Numbered from the stretch's first letter, positions 24,829 through 33,114 are shown. The stretch: 44,680 bases of DNA from CAWDLX01 sp046728155 (GCA_046728155.1 JBKPDY010000106.1:1-44680); one strand, 5' to 3'. Program-made: numbers and translations. The notes: generated by a model from the letters alone, not told the origin.

Positions 24829-25764
24829 ATGACGAAGACTGAGCAGCGCTGGACCCTCGAGCAGATGCCCGACCAGACTGGCCGCACAGTAATCATCACC
24901 GGGGGCAACAGCGGCCTTGGCTATGCGAGCACCCGAGCCCTCGCAGCGCGCGGTGCCAACGTCGTGATGGCCGTCCGCAATGAGGCCAAGGGCCGCGAGG
25001 CGATCGACGCGCTGCGGGCCGACCTGCCCCAGGCCAGGCTACAACTGCGAATCGTCGACCTGGCCGACCTCGACTCGGTACGAGCGCTGGCCACCGGCAT
25101 CGTCAGCGACGGCCTGCGCATCGACGTCCTCATGAACAACGCAGGCATCATGATGCCGCCGCGGTCGCTGAGTCCACAGGGGAACGAGACCCAGTTCGCC
25201 GCCAACCATCTTGGCCACTTCGCGCTGACCGGCCTGTTGCTGGACCACTTCCGGAGCGACGCCGACCCTCGGGTGGTGACGCTCAGCTCGACCATGCACC
25301 GACGGGGACGGATGCACTTCGACGACCTCACCGGCGCCCGCGCGTACTCACCGACCGGCTTCTACGCGCAGTCCAAGTTCGCGAACACCCTCTTCGGGCT
25401 GGAACTCGACCGCCGGCTCCGGGCGGCCCGGAGTCCGGTCAAGAGCGTGCTGGCACATCCGGGATACTCCGCGACGAATCTTCAGACCACCGGCCCCACC
25501 GGCCTGATGAACTTCTTCATGCGAATCGGCAATCCCCTGTTCGGCCAGAGCGCCGACATGGGAGCGCTCGACCAGCTCCGCGCCGCGACCGATCCCTCGG
25601 CCCAGGGCGGCGACTTCTACGGACCCGACGGCATGGCCGAGTCGAGGGGGTACCCGACGAAGGTCCAGCCGGTGGCCGCGGCGACCGACCGCGAGACAGC
25701 CCGGCGGCTGTGGGACATTTCCGAGGAGCTGACCGGAGTCCATTTCGGACTGCCGGTCACCTGA
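24829..25764 (+). CDS. Short-chain dehydrogenase/reductase
   Basis: A 311-residue SDR-family oxidoreductase. Cofactor motif: VIITGGNSGLGYASTRALA. Then VDLADLDSVRAL, IDVLMNNAGIM (NAG motif), VVTLSSTMH with catalytic Ser, and YAQSKFANTLFGLEL with YxxxK. It belongs to the retinol-dehydrogenase-like subgroup, common in actinomycetes and usually annotated without a substrate. The Arg after the second strand (MAVRNEAKGR) suggests NADP(H). It diverges from the hydrolase with about 180 bp between starts. Its stop is followed by TCCTTTGT, like several other genes here. Confidence 0.9.
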   Translation: MTKTEQRWTLEQMPDQTGRTVIITGGNSGLGYASTRALAARGANVVMAVRNEAKGREAIDALRADLPQARLQLRIVDLADLDSVRALATGIVSDGLRIDVLMNNAGIMMPPRSLSPQGNETQFAANHLGHFALTGLLLDHFRSDADPRVVTLSSTMHRRGRMHFDDLTGARAYSPTGFYAQSKFANTLFGLELDRRLRAARSPVKSVLAHPGYSATNLQTTGPTGLMNFFMRIGNPLFGQSADMGALDQLRAATDPSAQGGDFYGPDGMAESRGYPTKVQPVAAATDRETARRLWDISEELTGVHFGLPVT

Positions 25765-25794
25765 TCCTTTGTCGCGGGTGGACAGTCGCGGGCG

Positions 25795-26223
25795 TTACCC
25801 GGTCGGCGGACTGCTGTAGAGGCTCTCCGCGAACTGCTTGAGGCGGTGCTCGTCAAGGTGCGTGGCGAGGTCCGCCTCACTGATCATCCCGACCAGCCGG
25901 CTGTTCTCGATCACCGGGACCCGCCGGACCGCGGACTCCGTCATGACCCGGATGACCTCGTCCTCTGAATCGGACGCATCCACCCACACCAAGGCGTCGC
26001 GGGCCAGTTCACCCGCGGTCATGATCTCGGGGTCGAAGCCGTCCGCGACGCACCGAACCACAATGTCACGATCGGTGATGATGCCGTGCAGGCGGTCGTC
26101 CGCGCCGCAGATCGGGAGCGCGCCCACGTTCAGATCGCGCATCCGCACCGCAGCCTCAGCCAGCGTCTCGTCCTCGGCGACGCACTCGGCGCCCATGTGC
26201 ATGACATCTCTGGCGGTGCTCAT
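25795..26223 (-). CDS. CBS-pair protein
   Basis: A 142-residue protein made of two CBS motifs: STARDVMHMGAECVAEDETL to RLHGIITDRDIVVRCVADGF, and MTAGELARDALVWVDASDS to RLVGMISEADLATHLDE. Such stand-alone CBS pairs bind adenine nucleotides or related ligands and act as sensors. The ATG at 26221-26223 follows GGGAG and is chosen over an earlier in-frame start. A 3' partner could not be identified. It lies 180 bp downstream of the DivIVA-domain gene on the same strand. Confidence 0.9.
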   Translation of the reverse strand: MSTARDVMHMGAECVAEDETLAEAAVRMRDLNVGALPICGADDRLHGIITDRDIVVRCVADGFDPEIMTAGELARDALVWVDASDSEDEVIRVMTESAVRRVPVIENSRLVGMISEADLATHLDEHRLKQFAESLYSSPPTG

Positions 26224-26402
26224 ACCGAGCTCCCTTCCTGCGAATACCTGGAGGTTGCTCGCCGCGCCCGGCCGTATCGCGAGACCGCCCGAACGGTCGG
26301 GTCCGGCGGGGTCGACCCATGCGGGAACACCCAACCGTAGAACGCACCTGGCCGACCGCGAAGCCGAACCGACGACTCGGCCTCCCAGACCCCGTAGCCG
26401 CC

Positions 26403-27983
26403 TCAGGCGGGTCGGCCGTCGCTCGGCTCTGGTGGCGGCTGCCGGGTCGCCCCGGCTCCGGCCGGCGTCTCGTGGGAGATGCCCACGCGGCCACGACGGG
26501 AGCCACGCTCACCGTCCTTCTTGGTGTCGTCCTTCTTGGTGTCGTCAGCGGCCGTGTTGGCCGTCTCCCGTCGCGGTGCCGACTCGTTCTGCTCGGCCCA
26601 CCTGCGCCCCTCGTCCTGGCGGAGCTTCCCGGCCATGGCGTGCGCCGCCGCGAGCATGGTCTCGGCATGGCGGGCCGCCCCGGCGCGGGTCTCGTTGGCG
26701 TACTCGGCCGTCGCCGCGGCCAGCCATGTCGCGGCCTCCTCGGCGACCGTGCGTAGCGCTTGCCGGATCTGAACCGCCTCGGCCCGCAGGCGTTCGCTCT
26801 CGGCAGTGGCGGCATCGGTGAGCCGGCGCGCCTCCTGCTTCGCGGTGGCCAGGTAGCGGTCGGCCTCGGCGAGCATCTTCGCCGTACTGTCCCCCGCCTC
26901 GACGGCTTCGGCCCTGACCCGCTCCGATTCGTCCGCTGCCTGCGCTCGCAGCCGGGCCGCCTCGGCGGTGACCCGGCGGGCCTCCTCGGCCGCCTCCGCC
27001 CTCAGTCGTTGGGACTCCTTCGCCGCCCCGGTCCGGAGTTCTTCGGCCTCGGCTACGACCCTGGTCCGCAGTTGCTCCGCCTCCGCGGCCGACTCGGTGC
27101 TGAGTCGCTTCGCCTCGGCCTCGGCCTCGGTGCTGAGTCGCTTCGCCTCGGCCTCGGCCTCGGTGCCGAGTCGCTTCGCCTGGGCCTCGGCCTCGGCGCG
27201 GAGTCGCTTCGCCTCCTCCGCGGCTCCGGTCCGTACCCGCTCGGCCTCGGCGGCCCCGTCGGCTCGAAGCCGCTCGGCATCGCGGGCGGCCCGGTTCCTG
27301 AGGGCGCCCACCTCCTCGGTGGCCTCCGCTCGTACCCTCGCCGCCTCGGCCGAGGCCTCGTCCTTGAGCTTCGCCGCCGTGATCGACGCCTCGTTCTTGA
27401 GGTTCACCGCGGCCGTGGAGGCTTCCTTCTTGAACGCGGCGGCGGCGGCGGTGGCCTCCTGCCTGACCTTCGTCGCGTCGGCGGTGGCCTGCTCGGTGAT
27501 CTGGCTCAGCTGCCGCATGTGCTCCTCGCGGCGCGTTTCCAGCTCGGCCCGGCATTGCTCGACGGCGGACTCGTACCGGCGCTGGGCGTCGGCCCGTAGC
27601 TCCGAGACCTCGGCGGTGACCCGCGCGCGCTCGGCTTCGATCTCGGCGGCAGCCTCGGCACGGATCGTCCGCGCCTCCTCGTCGGCGAGGGTGAGCAGTT
27701 GCTCCGCCCGTCGGCCGAGGTGGGTGTAGCTGACCTGGTCGTCAGGGGGTTGGCGGCGTCGTAGCTCGAGCAGTTCATTCTGGACCCGATGCAGATGCGC
27801 ATTGAGGGTGCGCAGTTCGGTCAGGTACGCCTGCCGCTCCTCCGACAGCGCCGACACCTGGCTCTCGAGCAGGCCGACATAGCGGTCGACCTCCTGACGG
27901 TGGTATCCGCGCAGGGCGATGTCGAAGTTGCGCTCGGTCGAGATTCCCTCGCTGAACGTCTCGATATTTCCGTGACGAGGCAC
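26403..27983 (-). CDS. DivIVA-domain long coiled-coil protein (Scy/FilP-like)
   Basis: A 526-residue protein. Residues 18-60 (FDIALRGYHRQEVDRYVGLLES) are a DivIVA N-terminal domain, which targets curved membrane at poles or septa. Residues 70-460 are one long coiled coil with hendecad periodicity, clearest as repeats of TEAEAEAKRLS, like Streptomyces Scy and FilP polar-growth proteins. The C-terminal 60 residues are charged and disordered. The hendecads show as 33-bp DNA repeats at 27096-27228. The start is the GTG at 27981-27983; the ribosome-binding site is weak. A role in cell-pole or cytoskeletal scaffolding is inferred. Confidence 0.85.
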   Translation of the reverse strand: MPRHGNIETFSEGISTERNFDIALRGYHRQEVDRYVGLLESQVSALSEERQAYLTELRTLNAHLHRVQNELLELRRRQPPDDQVSYTHLGRRAEQLLTLADEEARTIRAEAAAEIEAERARVTAEVSELRADAQRRYESAVEQCRAELETRREEHMRQLSQITEQATADATKVRQEATAAAAAFKKEASTAAVNLKNEASITAAKLKDEASAEAARVRAEATEEVGALRNRAARDAERLRADGAAEAERVRTGAAEEAKRLRAEAEAQAKRLGTEAEAEAKRLSTEAEAEAKRLSTESAAEAEQLRTRVVAEAEELRTGAAKESQRLRAEAAEEARRVTAEAARLRAQAADESERVRAEAVEAGDSTAKMLAEADRYLATAKQEARRLTDAATAESERLRAEAVQIRQALRTVAEEAATWLAAATAEYANETRAGAARHAETMLAAAHAMAGKLRQDEGRRWAEQNESAPRRETANTAADDTKKDDTKKDGERGSRRGRVGISHETPAGAGATRQPPPEPSDGRPA

Positions 27984-28071
27984 ATGCTCATCGTGGCACC
28001 GGCGCGTCTACGCCGACCGTGGGTTGACCAAACCGGCCAGTCCCAGATCACCCTAACGGACGACGCCTGTT

Positions 28072-28084
28072 GTCCATAATGGAC
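28072..28084. repeat. 13-bp palindrome GTCCATAATGGAC
   Basis: Two complementary six-base arms around a single A in the 190-bp space between the divergent DivIVA-domain and small coiled-coil genes. It is one of the recurring GTCC-N5-GGAC sites in this window. Its position fits either promoter. Confidence 0.6.
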
Positions 28085-28176
28085 GGAGCTAGCCTCCCTC
28101 GTTCAATCAGTGGTTCACCGGCGCAAACACACGCCGCGGCGCAGACTGAGAGGGACGACAGATTGGAGCCGAACAT

Positions 28177-28413
28177 ATGACCCAACAGTCGGACCGCGAC
28201 CTGCGCGAGCAACTGCGGATGGTTGATGAGGAGATCTCCGAGCTGCGGGCCTCGGCAGCCGCACTCCGGCGCCAGGTCGGCGATCGCACCGACGGCAGCG
28301 TCGAACCGGAGGAGACCGCGGCGACCATCTCCAGCGCCGAGGAGCTGGAGGCCATCGTGGACAGCCTGGAGACCCGCCGGGACGATATCGCTCGTCGGCT
28401 CGCATCCCACTGA
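28177..28413 (+). CDS. Small coiled-coil protein of unknown function
   Basis: A 78-residue, mostly helical, acidic protein: LREQLRMVDEEISELRASAA and AEELEAIVDSLETRRDDIAR have heptad-like spacing with a short linker between. No membrane span or signal. GGAG lies about nine bases before the ATG. It diverges from the DivIVA-domain coiled-coil gene, which makes a partnership conceivable but not shown. I do not recognise the family. Confidence 0.75.
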   Translation: MTQQSDRDLREQLRMVDEEISELRASAAALRRQVGDRTDGSVEPEETAATISSAEELEAIVDSLETRRDDIARRLASH

Positions 28414-28535
28414 ACCCAGCGCCGGCTCGGCGGATCCCTCGGTGCGCCCGACCGTCGGAATGCCGGCCACCCATCGGCGCGGCGGCCCGATGTCGGCCGT
28501 AAGGTGGACGGCCACCGAAGCCCGGGGAGCAGAGC

Positions 28536-29024
28536 ATGGCCGAGACCGACGATGTCACCGTCTTCCGGGCACCCGCCGGCCGGCGCCTGCTCGCCGTCGT
28601 GGGGAGTGTGCTGCTTGTGCTGCTGGCAATCCCGGTCGTCATCGCGTACGGATGGCTCGCCGCCATCGGTGTGGTGCTGATCCTGCTGATCATCGGCCAG
28701 CTCTGGTGGGTCGTCCTACGACCGCGCCTCATCGCCGACCGCGAGGGTGTGACGGTCGTCGCTGGGTGGCAGCCTCAACACGCCGCCTGGGTCGACATCC
28801 AGCGGACAGAGGTCGGCCCGCGGGGGACCTTGATCGTGGCGAAGGGCGGTCGGGAGATCATCTCCAGATTCCCGTACGGTCTCCGGTCGGTGTCATCGAC
28901 GGCTCGGCAGATGGAGGCCGACCGGGCCGCGGTGTTCCTGGCCGCACGCGTGGCGTGGAGCCGGCGTCGCGACGCATCGCCGCCACCTCCCTACGTCCCG
29001 CCGTCGACCAGCCCCTCTGCCTGA
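28536..29024 (+). CDS. PH-domain (bPH6-like) membrane protein
   Basis: A 162-residue protein with two adjacent spans (LLAVVGSVLLVLLAIPVVIA and GWLAAIGVVLILLIIGQL), then a bacterial PH domain: RPRLIADREGVTVVAGW, HAAWVDIQRTEVGPRGTL and VAKGGREIISRFPYGLRS. The tail is proline-rich. GGGGAGCAG precedes the ATG. This architecture is frequent in mycobacteria and relatives; the role is unknown. Confidence 0.82.
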   Translation: MAETDDVTVFRAPAGRRLLAVVGSVLLVLLAIPVVIAYGWLAAIGVVLILLIIGQLWWVVLRPRLIADREGVTVVAGWQPQHAAWVDIQRTEVGPRGTLIVAKGGREIISRFPYGLRSVSSTARQMEADRAAVFLAARVAWSRRRDASPPPPYVPPSTSPSA

Positions 29025-29064
29025 TCTCACGCACGGCGGGCCGATCGCCGTTACGATTCCCGCC

Positions 29065-29901
29065 GTGCCCCTTCCCACGCCGACGACACCGGCTGGCGTC
29101 GCGGGGCTGGCCACCATCCTGCGCACCCCCGAGCGATCGCTGCTCGCGTTCGACTTCGACGGAGTGCTCGCGCCGATCGTGCCTGACCCGGAGCGGGCAT
29201 TCGCCGACCCCCGCGCCGTCGCGGCCCTGGCCCGCCTCGCTGCACGCGTCGGTTCGCTCGCCGTCATCACCGGACGCCCGGCCGCAGCGGCGCTCGCTCT
29301 GGGTGGATTCGCGCACCGACGAGAGTTCTCCGGCCTCGTCGTGTACGGGCAGTACGGTCGGGAACGCGGTGATGCTCGTACGGGTGAGGTGATAGCGCCC
29401 CCGCCCGGTCCGGCCGTGGCCGCCGCCAAGGACGAGCTTCCCGGGGTGCTGGCCGATGTCGACGGCGGCGCGGACGCGTGGATCGAAGACAAGGGCAATG
29501 CCGTCGCCGTACACACCCGACGCGCCCCCGACCCGCCCGGGCTGCTGGAACGTCTGCGCGTACCCGTTGCCGCGCTGGCATCGCGACACGGGCTCACGGT
29601 TGAACCCGGACGGTTGGTCCTGGAACTTCGCCCGCCCGGTGTCGACAAGGGGCACGCCCTGCGCGCACACGCCGAGCAGACGGGTGCCGTGGCGGTCTCC
29701 TACACCGGGGATGACCTCGGCGACCTGGCCGCCTTCGCGGCCGTCGACGACCTGCGCGCACGCGGAGTCGCCGGGCTCAAGGTGTGCAGCGGATCCACGG
29801 AGGTGGCCGAGCTGGCCGAACGCGCCGACCTTGTCGTCGCCGGGCCGCCCGGCGTCGCCGACCTGCTCGAGGGGCTCGCGGACGCGATCTCCGGCGTCTG
29901 A
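29065..29901 (+). CDS. otsB: Trehalose-6-phosphate phosphatase
   Basis: A HAD-family phosphatase of 278 residues that releases trehalose from trehalose 6-phosphate. Motif I is LLAFDFDGVLAPIVPDP with the nucleophile and acid/base Asp. Motif II is LAVITGRPAAAAL. The cap region contains EDKGNAVAVHTR. The Lys of motif III is in GVDKGHALRAH, and the closing acidic pair is SYTGDDLGDLAAF. It starts with GTG. No otsA is adjacent, so its partner must be elsewhere. The gene follows the PH-domain gene by 40 bp and may share its transcript. Confidence 0.92.
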   Translation: MPLPTPTTPAGVAGLATILRTPERSLLAFDFDGVLAPIVPDPERAFADPRAVAALARLAARVGSLAVITGRPAAAALALGGFAHRREFSGLVVYGQYGRERGDARTGEVIAPPPGPAVAAAKDELPGVLADVDGGADAWIEDKGNAVAVHTRRAPDPPGLLERLRVPVAALASRHGLTVEPGRLVLELRPPGVDKGHALRAHAEQTGAVAVSYTGDDLGDLAAFAAVDDLRARGVAGLKVCSGSTEVAELAERADLVVAGPPGVADLLEGLADAISGV

Positions 29902-30007
29902 CCCCGCGGGCTGGGGAGGTCCAGGTCCGTCACAGGGCACTCCGGATGACCCAATCACGTGGTTGTACCCAGCCATGTCGTCAGCAATCTGTCCGGGCAA
30001 CCATTGT

Positions 30008-30020
30008 GTCCACTGTGGAC
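30008..30020. repeat. 13-bp palindrome GTCCACTGTGGAC
   Basis: The best-formed intergenic copy of the recurring motif: perfect six-base arms around one T. It lies about 66 bp upstream of the -35 of the NlpC/P60 promoter and so could be an activator site or part of the otsB 3' region. Confidence 0.65.
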
Positions 30021-30085
30021 CGATGTCACGAAGGACCACGGCCCGTGGTCGTCTGGGAACTGTATGAACACGCCGTCGTGTCGAC

Positions 30086-30114
30086 TTGATTGGATGCGGG
30101 CGAGTTCCTACAGT
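30086..30114 (+). promoter_or_regulatory. Predicted promoter of the NlpC/P60 gene
   Basis: TTGATT (30086-30091) and TACAGT (30109-30114) are separated by exactly 17 bases, a good vegetative-type promoter. Transcription would begin near 30121, just before a leader hairpin and the c-di-AMP riboswitch, leaving a leader of about 200 bases. Confidence 0.6.
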
Positions 30115-30122
30115 GTGCCTAG

Positions 30123-30162
30123 CCTGATCTTTGGCGTGACCGACCCCCGGTCAAGGATCAGG
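30123..30162 (+). promoter_or_regulatory. Leader hairpin upstream of the riboswitch
   Basis: CCTGATC (30123-30129) pairs with GATCAGG (30156-30162), and an inner TGACCG pairs with CGGTCA. It is the first structure in the predicted transcript and precedes the riboswitch P1 by about 25 bases. Confidence 0.5.
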
Positions 30163-30185
30163 CCGCTGCCTAATCGGCGCATGCG

Positions 30186-30302
30186 CGATGCCGCCCGTGC
30201 GTCGTACCGGGGAACCGCCGCTCGTTGGGGTGAATCCGTGGCTTGCCGCGGTAGGGCATCTTCCAGCCCGAACCCGTCAGCTAACCCGGTCGGCGGACAT
30301 CG
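30186..30302 (+). promoter_or_regulatory. c-di-AMP (ydaO/yuaA) riboswitch
   Basis: The conserved ydaO segments occur in order: CCGGGGAACCGCC, TTGGGGTGAATCC, GGTAGGGCATCTTCC and CCCGAACCCGTCAGCTAACC. The closing P1 stem is CGATGCCGCC (30186-30195) with GGCGGACATCG (30292-30302), leaving one bulged A. The aptamer ends directly before AAGAAGGAG, the ribosome-binding site of the NlpC/P60 gene. In actinobacteria this class controls cell-wall hydrolases and resuscitation factors and turns them off when c-di-AMP is high. Overlap with the ribosome-binding region suggests translational or Rho-linked control (inference). Confidence 0.9.
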
Positions 30303-30322
30303 GAAGAAGGAGTCAGCACCAC

Positions 30323-31303
30323 GTGCGCATCCTCACGGTGCACAGCACGTTCCGGGTAGTCGTCGTCGCCATCACCGCGGCTCTCACCGTCGTCTTCCTC
30401 AGCGGCCTCCCGGCCAAGGCCGATCCGACGATCCAGGAGGTCGAGGCGCAGCTCAATCAGCTCTGGAACCAACTGGAGCCGCTGATCGAGAAGTACAACG
30501 CCGTACACGACCAGTACCTGAAGAACAAGGCCAGGGTGGCCGCCCTGCAGAAGCAGATCGCGCCACTGCAGACCCAGCTCGAACTCGCTCAGGTGAAGAT
30601 CGGCGTGATGGCGGCGCAGGCGTACAAGGGGGGCACGAGCACCCCGATGACAGCCCTTCTCACGTCGGGCAGCCCGGACGCATTTGTCGACCAGCTCACC
30701 TATGTGGACATGCTGGCCCGCTCCCAGGTCAACGAACTCGCTACGGTGCGGGAAGCCCGCGACAAGTACAACGCCCAGAAGGCACCGCTCGACGCCTTGG
30801 TCGAAAAGCTGGCCAAGCAGGACAGTGATCTGGCGCAGCAGCGGAAGACCATCACGCAGAAGCTCTCCGACATGCAGAAGCTCAGGGTCAAGGTGTACGG
30901 CACCAGCGGCGGGATCGGACAGTACCGGCCGTGGACCTGCCCGTCGACGTACCTGCCCACGAAGGGCTACAAGGCCGCGGCGTTCGCCTGCCGGCAGGCG
31001 GGGAAGCCCTACGTCTGGGGTGCCGCCGGTCCGAATTCCTACGACTGCTCCGGCCTGACCATGGCCGCGTGGGCCACGGTGGGCGTGTACCTGCCGCACA
31101 ACGCGTACGCACAGGCGCACTCCATGACGCTGGTGAGCCGGACCAACCTGCAGATCGGCGACCTGGTCTTCTATTACTGGGACATCCATCACGTGACGAT
31201 CTACGTGGGGAACGGGCACGTGATGAGCGCGCCGCAGCCCGGCGACGTTGTACGGATGATGGATATCGGCGGCGCCGTCTGGGGATACGGTCACCCGGGC
31301 TGA
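30323..31303 (+). CDS. Secreted NlpC/P60 peptidoglycan endopeptidase with coiled-coil domain
   Basis: A 326-residue exported cell-wall hydrolase. Signal peptide: basic start, core VVVVAITAALTVVFLSGL, cleavage after AKA near residue 33. Residues 35-200 are a coiled coil that resembles the regulatory arm of RipA-type enzymes. The C-terminal NlpC/P60 domain has catalytic Cys242 in NSYDCSGLTMAAW and His290 in WDIHHVTIYVGNGH, with GDLVFYY between. It should cut D-Glu-diaminopimelate bonds in peptidoglycan. The GTG at 30323 puts the signal at the N-terminus; AAGGAG lies about 12 bases upstream. Regulated by the c-di-AMP riboswitch directly upstream. Confidence 0.93.
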   Translation: MRILTVHSTFRVVVVAITAALTVVFLSGLPAKADPTIQEVEAQLNQLWNQLEPLIEKYNAVHDQYLKNKARVAALQKQIAPLQTQLELAQVKIGVMAAQAYKGGTSTPMTALLTSGSPDAFVDQLTYVDMLARSQVNELATVREARDKYNAQKAPLDALVEKLAKQDSDLAQQRKTITQKLSDMQKLRVKVYGTSGGIGQYRPWTCPSTYLPTKGYKAAAFACRQAGKPYVWGAAGPNSYDCSGLTMAAWATVGVYLPHNAYAQAHSMTLVSRTNLQIGDLVFYYWDIHHVTIYVGNGHVMSAPQPGDVVRMMDIGGAVWGYGHPG

Positions 31304-31322
31304 TCACAGCGTCTCCTAGCGG

Positions 31323-31354
31323 CCGGCCCGGTGTGCTCGAGACCACCGGGCCGG
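31323..31354. terminator. Bidirectional hairpin terminator
   Basis: CCGGCCCGGTG (31323-31333) and CACCGGGCCGG (31344-31354) form a perfect 11-bp stem with a ten-base loop. It lies between the convergent NlpC/P60 and luciferase-like genes. No U-tract. Confidence 0.75.
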
Positions 31355-31402
31355 TTGGCATCTCAGCATGTGATCCAGCGATACCGGCGATGCGCTTGAC
31401 CG

Positions 31403-32455
31403 TCAGACCGGGGTGGCGCCGGACAGCTCGTCCCGCACCATCGGCGCGACCTCCGTACCCAGCAACTCGATCGCCCGCATGACATGGTGGTGCGGGACAT
31501 TGCCGACCGACACCTGCGCCAGGAACCTCGTATGGCCGAAGAGGCGGTGCTGAGCGAGCATCTTTTCGGCCACCTCTTCGGGTGCGCCAACCAGCAGGGC
31601 CCCGTCGGGACGTGTTGCCGCGTCGAACTCCTCGCGCGAGAAGCCACCACTCCAGCCGCGCTCCCGCCCGATCGCACTCATCATGGCCTCATAGTGCGGG
31701 TGGAAGGTGTCCCGTGCCTCGGCCGCCGTCGACGCCACGAAGGTATGCGAGTTGATGCTCACCGCCAGGCTCGCCGGGTCGTGGCCCGCCCGCCGCGCCG
31801 CCTCCCGGTAGAGCTCGACCAGCGGCGCGAACCTCGCCGGCTGACCGCCGATGATCGCAATGGCGAGAGGCGTACCGAGCAGTCCGGCCCGCACCGCCGA
31901 CTGCGGGTTCCCGCCGACGGCGATCCATACCGGCAGCGCGTCCTGTAGCGGCCGGGGATAGACGCCAAGATCTGGGATCGACGGCCGGTGCCGTCCGCTC
32001 CAGGTCACCCGCTCCTTGTCCCGGATCTGGAGCAGCAGTTCGATCTTCTCGGCGAACAGCTCGTCGTACTCGTCCAGGTCGTATCCGAACAGCGGGAACG
32101 ACTCGATGAACGAGCCCCGGCCGGCCATGATCTCGGCGCGGCCGCCGGAGATCAGGTCGAGCGTGGCGAAGTCCTGGAACACCCGTACCGGGTCGTCGGA
32201 GGAGAGCACGCTCACGGCACTGGTGAGCCGGATGCGGCGGGTCCGTGCGGCGATCGCGGCGAGGACCACCGCGGGTGCCGACACCACGAACTCGGCCCGG
32301 TGGTGCTCGCCGAGCCCGTAGACATCCAGGCCGACCTGTTCGGCCAGCTCGGCCTCCTCGATGATGTCGCGCACCCGCTGAGCCGGGGCGACACTTTCGC
32401 CGGTGCGAGGGTCGGCGTATACCTCGGCGAAGTCGTAGATACCGATCTCGATCAC
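31403..32455 (-). CDS. LLM-class flavin-dependent oxidoreductase
   Basis: A 350-residue luciferase-like monooxygenase (F420- or FMN-dependent barrel). Typical text: IEIGIYDFAEV, GLDVYGLGEHHRAEFVVSAPAVVLA, TRRIRLTSAVSVLSSDDPVRVFQDFATLDLISGGRAEI (quoted here as separate blocks of a family signature), LPVWIAVGGNPQSAVRAG and GHTRFLAQVSVGNVP. I choose the GTG at 32453-32455, preceded by GGGGGGCGG, over a start 24 codons earlier. The gene diverges from a MarR repressor gene by 101 bp, so it is a likely MarR target. Substrate unknown. Confidence 0.88.
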   Translation of the reverse strand: MIEIGIYDFAEVYADPRTGESVAPAQRVRDIIEEAELAEQVGLDVYGLGEHHRAEFVVSAPAVVLAAIAARTRRIRLTSAVSVLSSDDPVRVFQDFATLDLISGGRAEIMAGRGSFIESFPLFGYDLDEYDELFAEKIELLLQIRDKERVTWSGRHRPSIPDLGVYPRPLQDALPVWIAVGGNPQSAVRAGLLGTPLAIAIIGGQPARFAPLVELYREAARRAGHDPASLAVSINSHTFVASTAAEARDTFHPHYEAMMSAIGRERGWSGGFSREEFDAATRPDGALLVGAPEEVAEKMLAQHRLFGHTRFLAQVSVGNVPHHHVMRAIELLGTEVAPMVRDELSGATPV

Positions 32456-32548
32456 GGCCGCCCCCCCATGGGTTGAAACGTAGTCCGCCGGCGGCGGTCG
32501 CGTCGGTCGTCCGGGCTGGTGGGCCAACCCTCACAGATTAGTTGTATG

Positions 32549-32562
32549 GTGCATGCATGCAC
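32549..32562. promoter_or_regulatory. Candidate MarR operator, GTGCATGCATGCAC
   Basis: A perfect 14-bp palindrome that overlaps the marR ATG (32557-32559). A related half, TTGTATG, lies just upstream. MarR proteins usually bind such palindromes near their own start, and the same site could block the divergent luciferase-like gene. Confidence 0.5.
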
Positions 32563-33072
32563 GGCGCACCGGCCAAGGCGGAGCTGACCGATGAGCTCAA
32601 CGACGAGCTCACCCGCTTCGTCCGGCTGCTCAAGGCCGCCGCCCCCACCGAGGCCGGCCAGGACCGTTCGGCTCTGCAGTTACTGTCGCCACTGATGCAC
32701 GAGGGGTCCATGCGCCTGCGCGACCTCGCCGAAGCCAAGGGTTCTGATGCATCGACGGTGAGCCGGCAGGTGGCTCAACTCGTGCGTGCGGGATTGATCC
32801 GTCGCGATCCGGACCCGGGCGATGGGCGCGCGTGCCGGTTGGCGTTGACCGAGGGCGGCCGCGGCGTCTGTGAGCGGATGATCGATGCCCGACGCCGGGC
32901 GATCGCGGAGGCGCTTCGTGAGTGGGACGCGGACCGGATCCGCGACTTCACCCGGATGTTCCGGGATTTCAACCGCGCAGTCGAGGCTCATCGAGACAGG
33001 ATGCAGGAGCTACGACATGCACCGTCGCCGGCCGTGGCGACGGAGACGACAACGCTCGCCGCCGCGAGTTGA
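32557..33072 (+). CDS. MarR-family transcriptional regulator
   Basis: A 171-residue winged-helix regulator. The DNA-binding region reads MRLRDLAEAKGSDASTVSRQVAQLVRAGLI, of which SDASTVSRQV is the recognition helix, followed by the wing RRDPDPGDGRACRLALTEGG. The N- and C-terminal helices form the dimer. The ATG at 32557 is preferred; a TTG five codons earlier is also open. A 42-bp gap separates it from the MFS gene in the same direction, so the two form an operon. It probably represses the pump and releases on binding a phenolic or drug-like ligand (family knowledge). Confidence 0.9.
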   Translation: MHGAPAKAELTDELNDELTRFVRLLKAAAPTEAGQDRSALQLLSPLMHEGSMRLRDLAEAKGSDASTVSRQVAQLVRAGLIRRDPDPGDGRACRLALTEGGRGVCERMIDARRRAIAEALREWDADRIRDFTRMFRDFNRAVEAHRDRMQELRHAPSPAVATETTTLAAAS

Positions 33073-33114
33073 GCCCACCACGGGCGACGATCGGCGGGGG
33101 ACAGGGAGACGAGT

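Noticed and set aside
27096..27228. Evenly spaced 33-bp repeats that could suggest a CRISPR-like array
   Set aside because: There are no spacers, and the repeats are in-frame codons of hendecads.
26760..27599. Plus-strand Gly/Leu-rich repeat protein opposite the coiled-coil gene
   Set aside because: The repeats arise only because the coding strand has 33-bp hendecad repeats; the opposite strand gives a coherent DivIVA plus coiled-coil protein.
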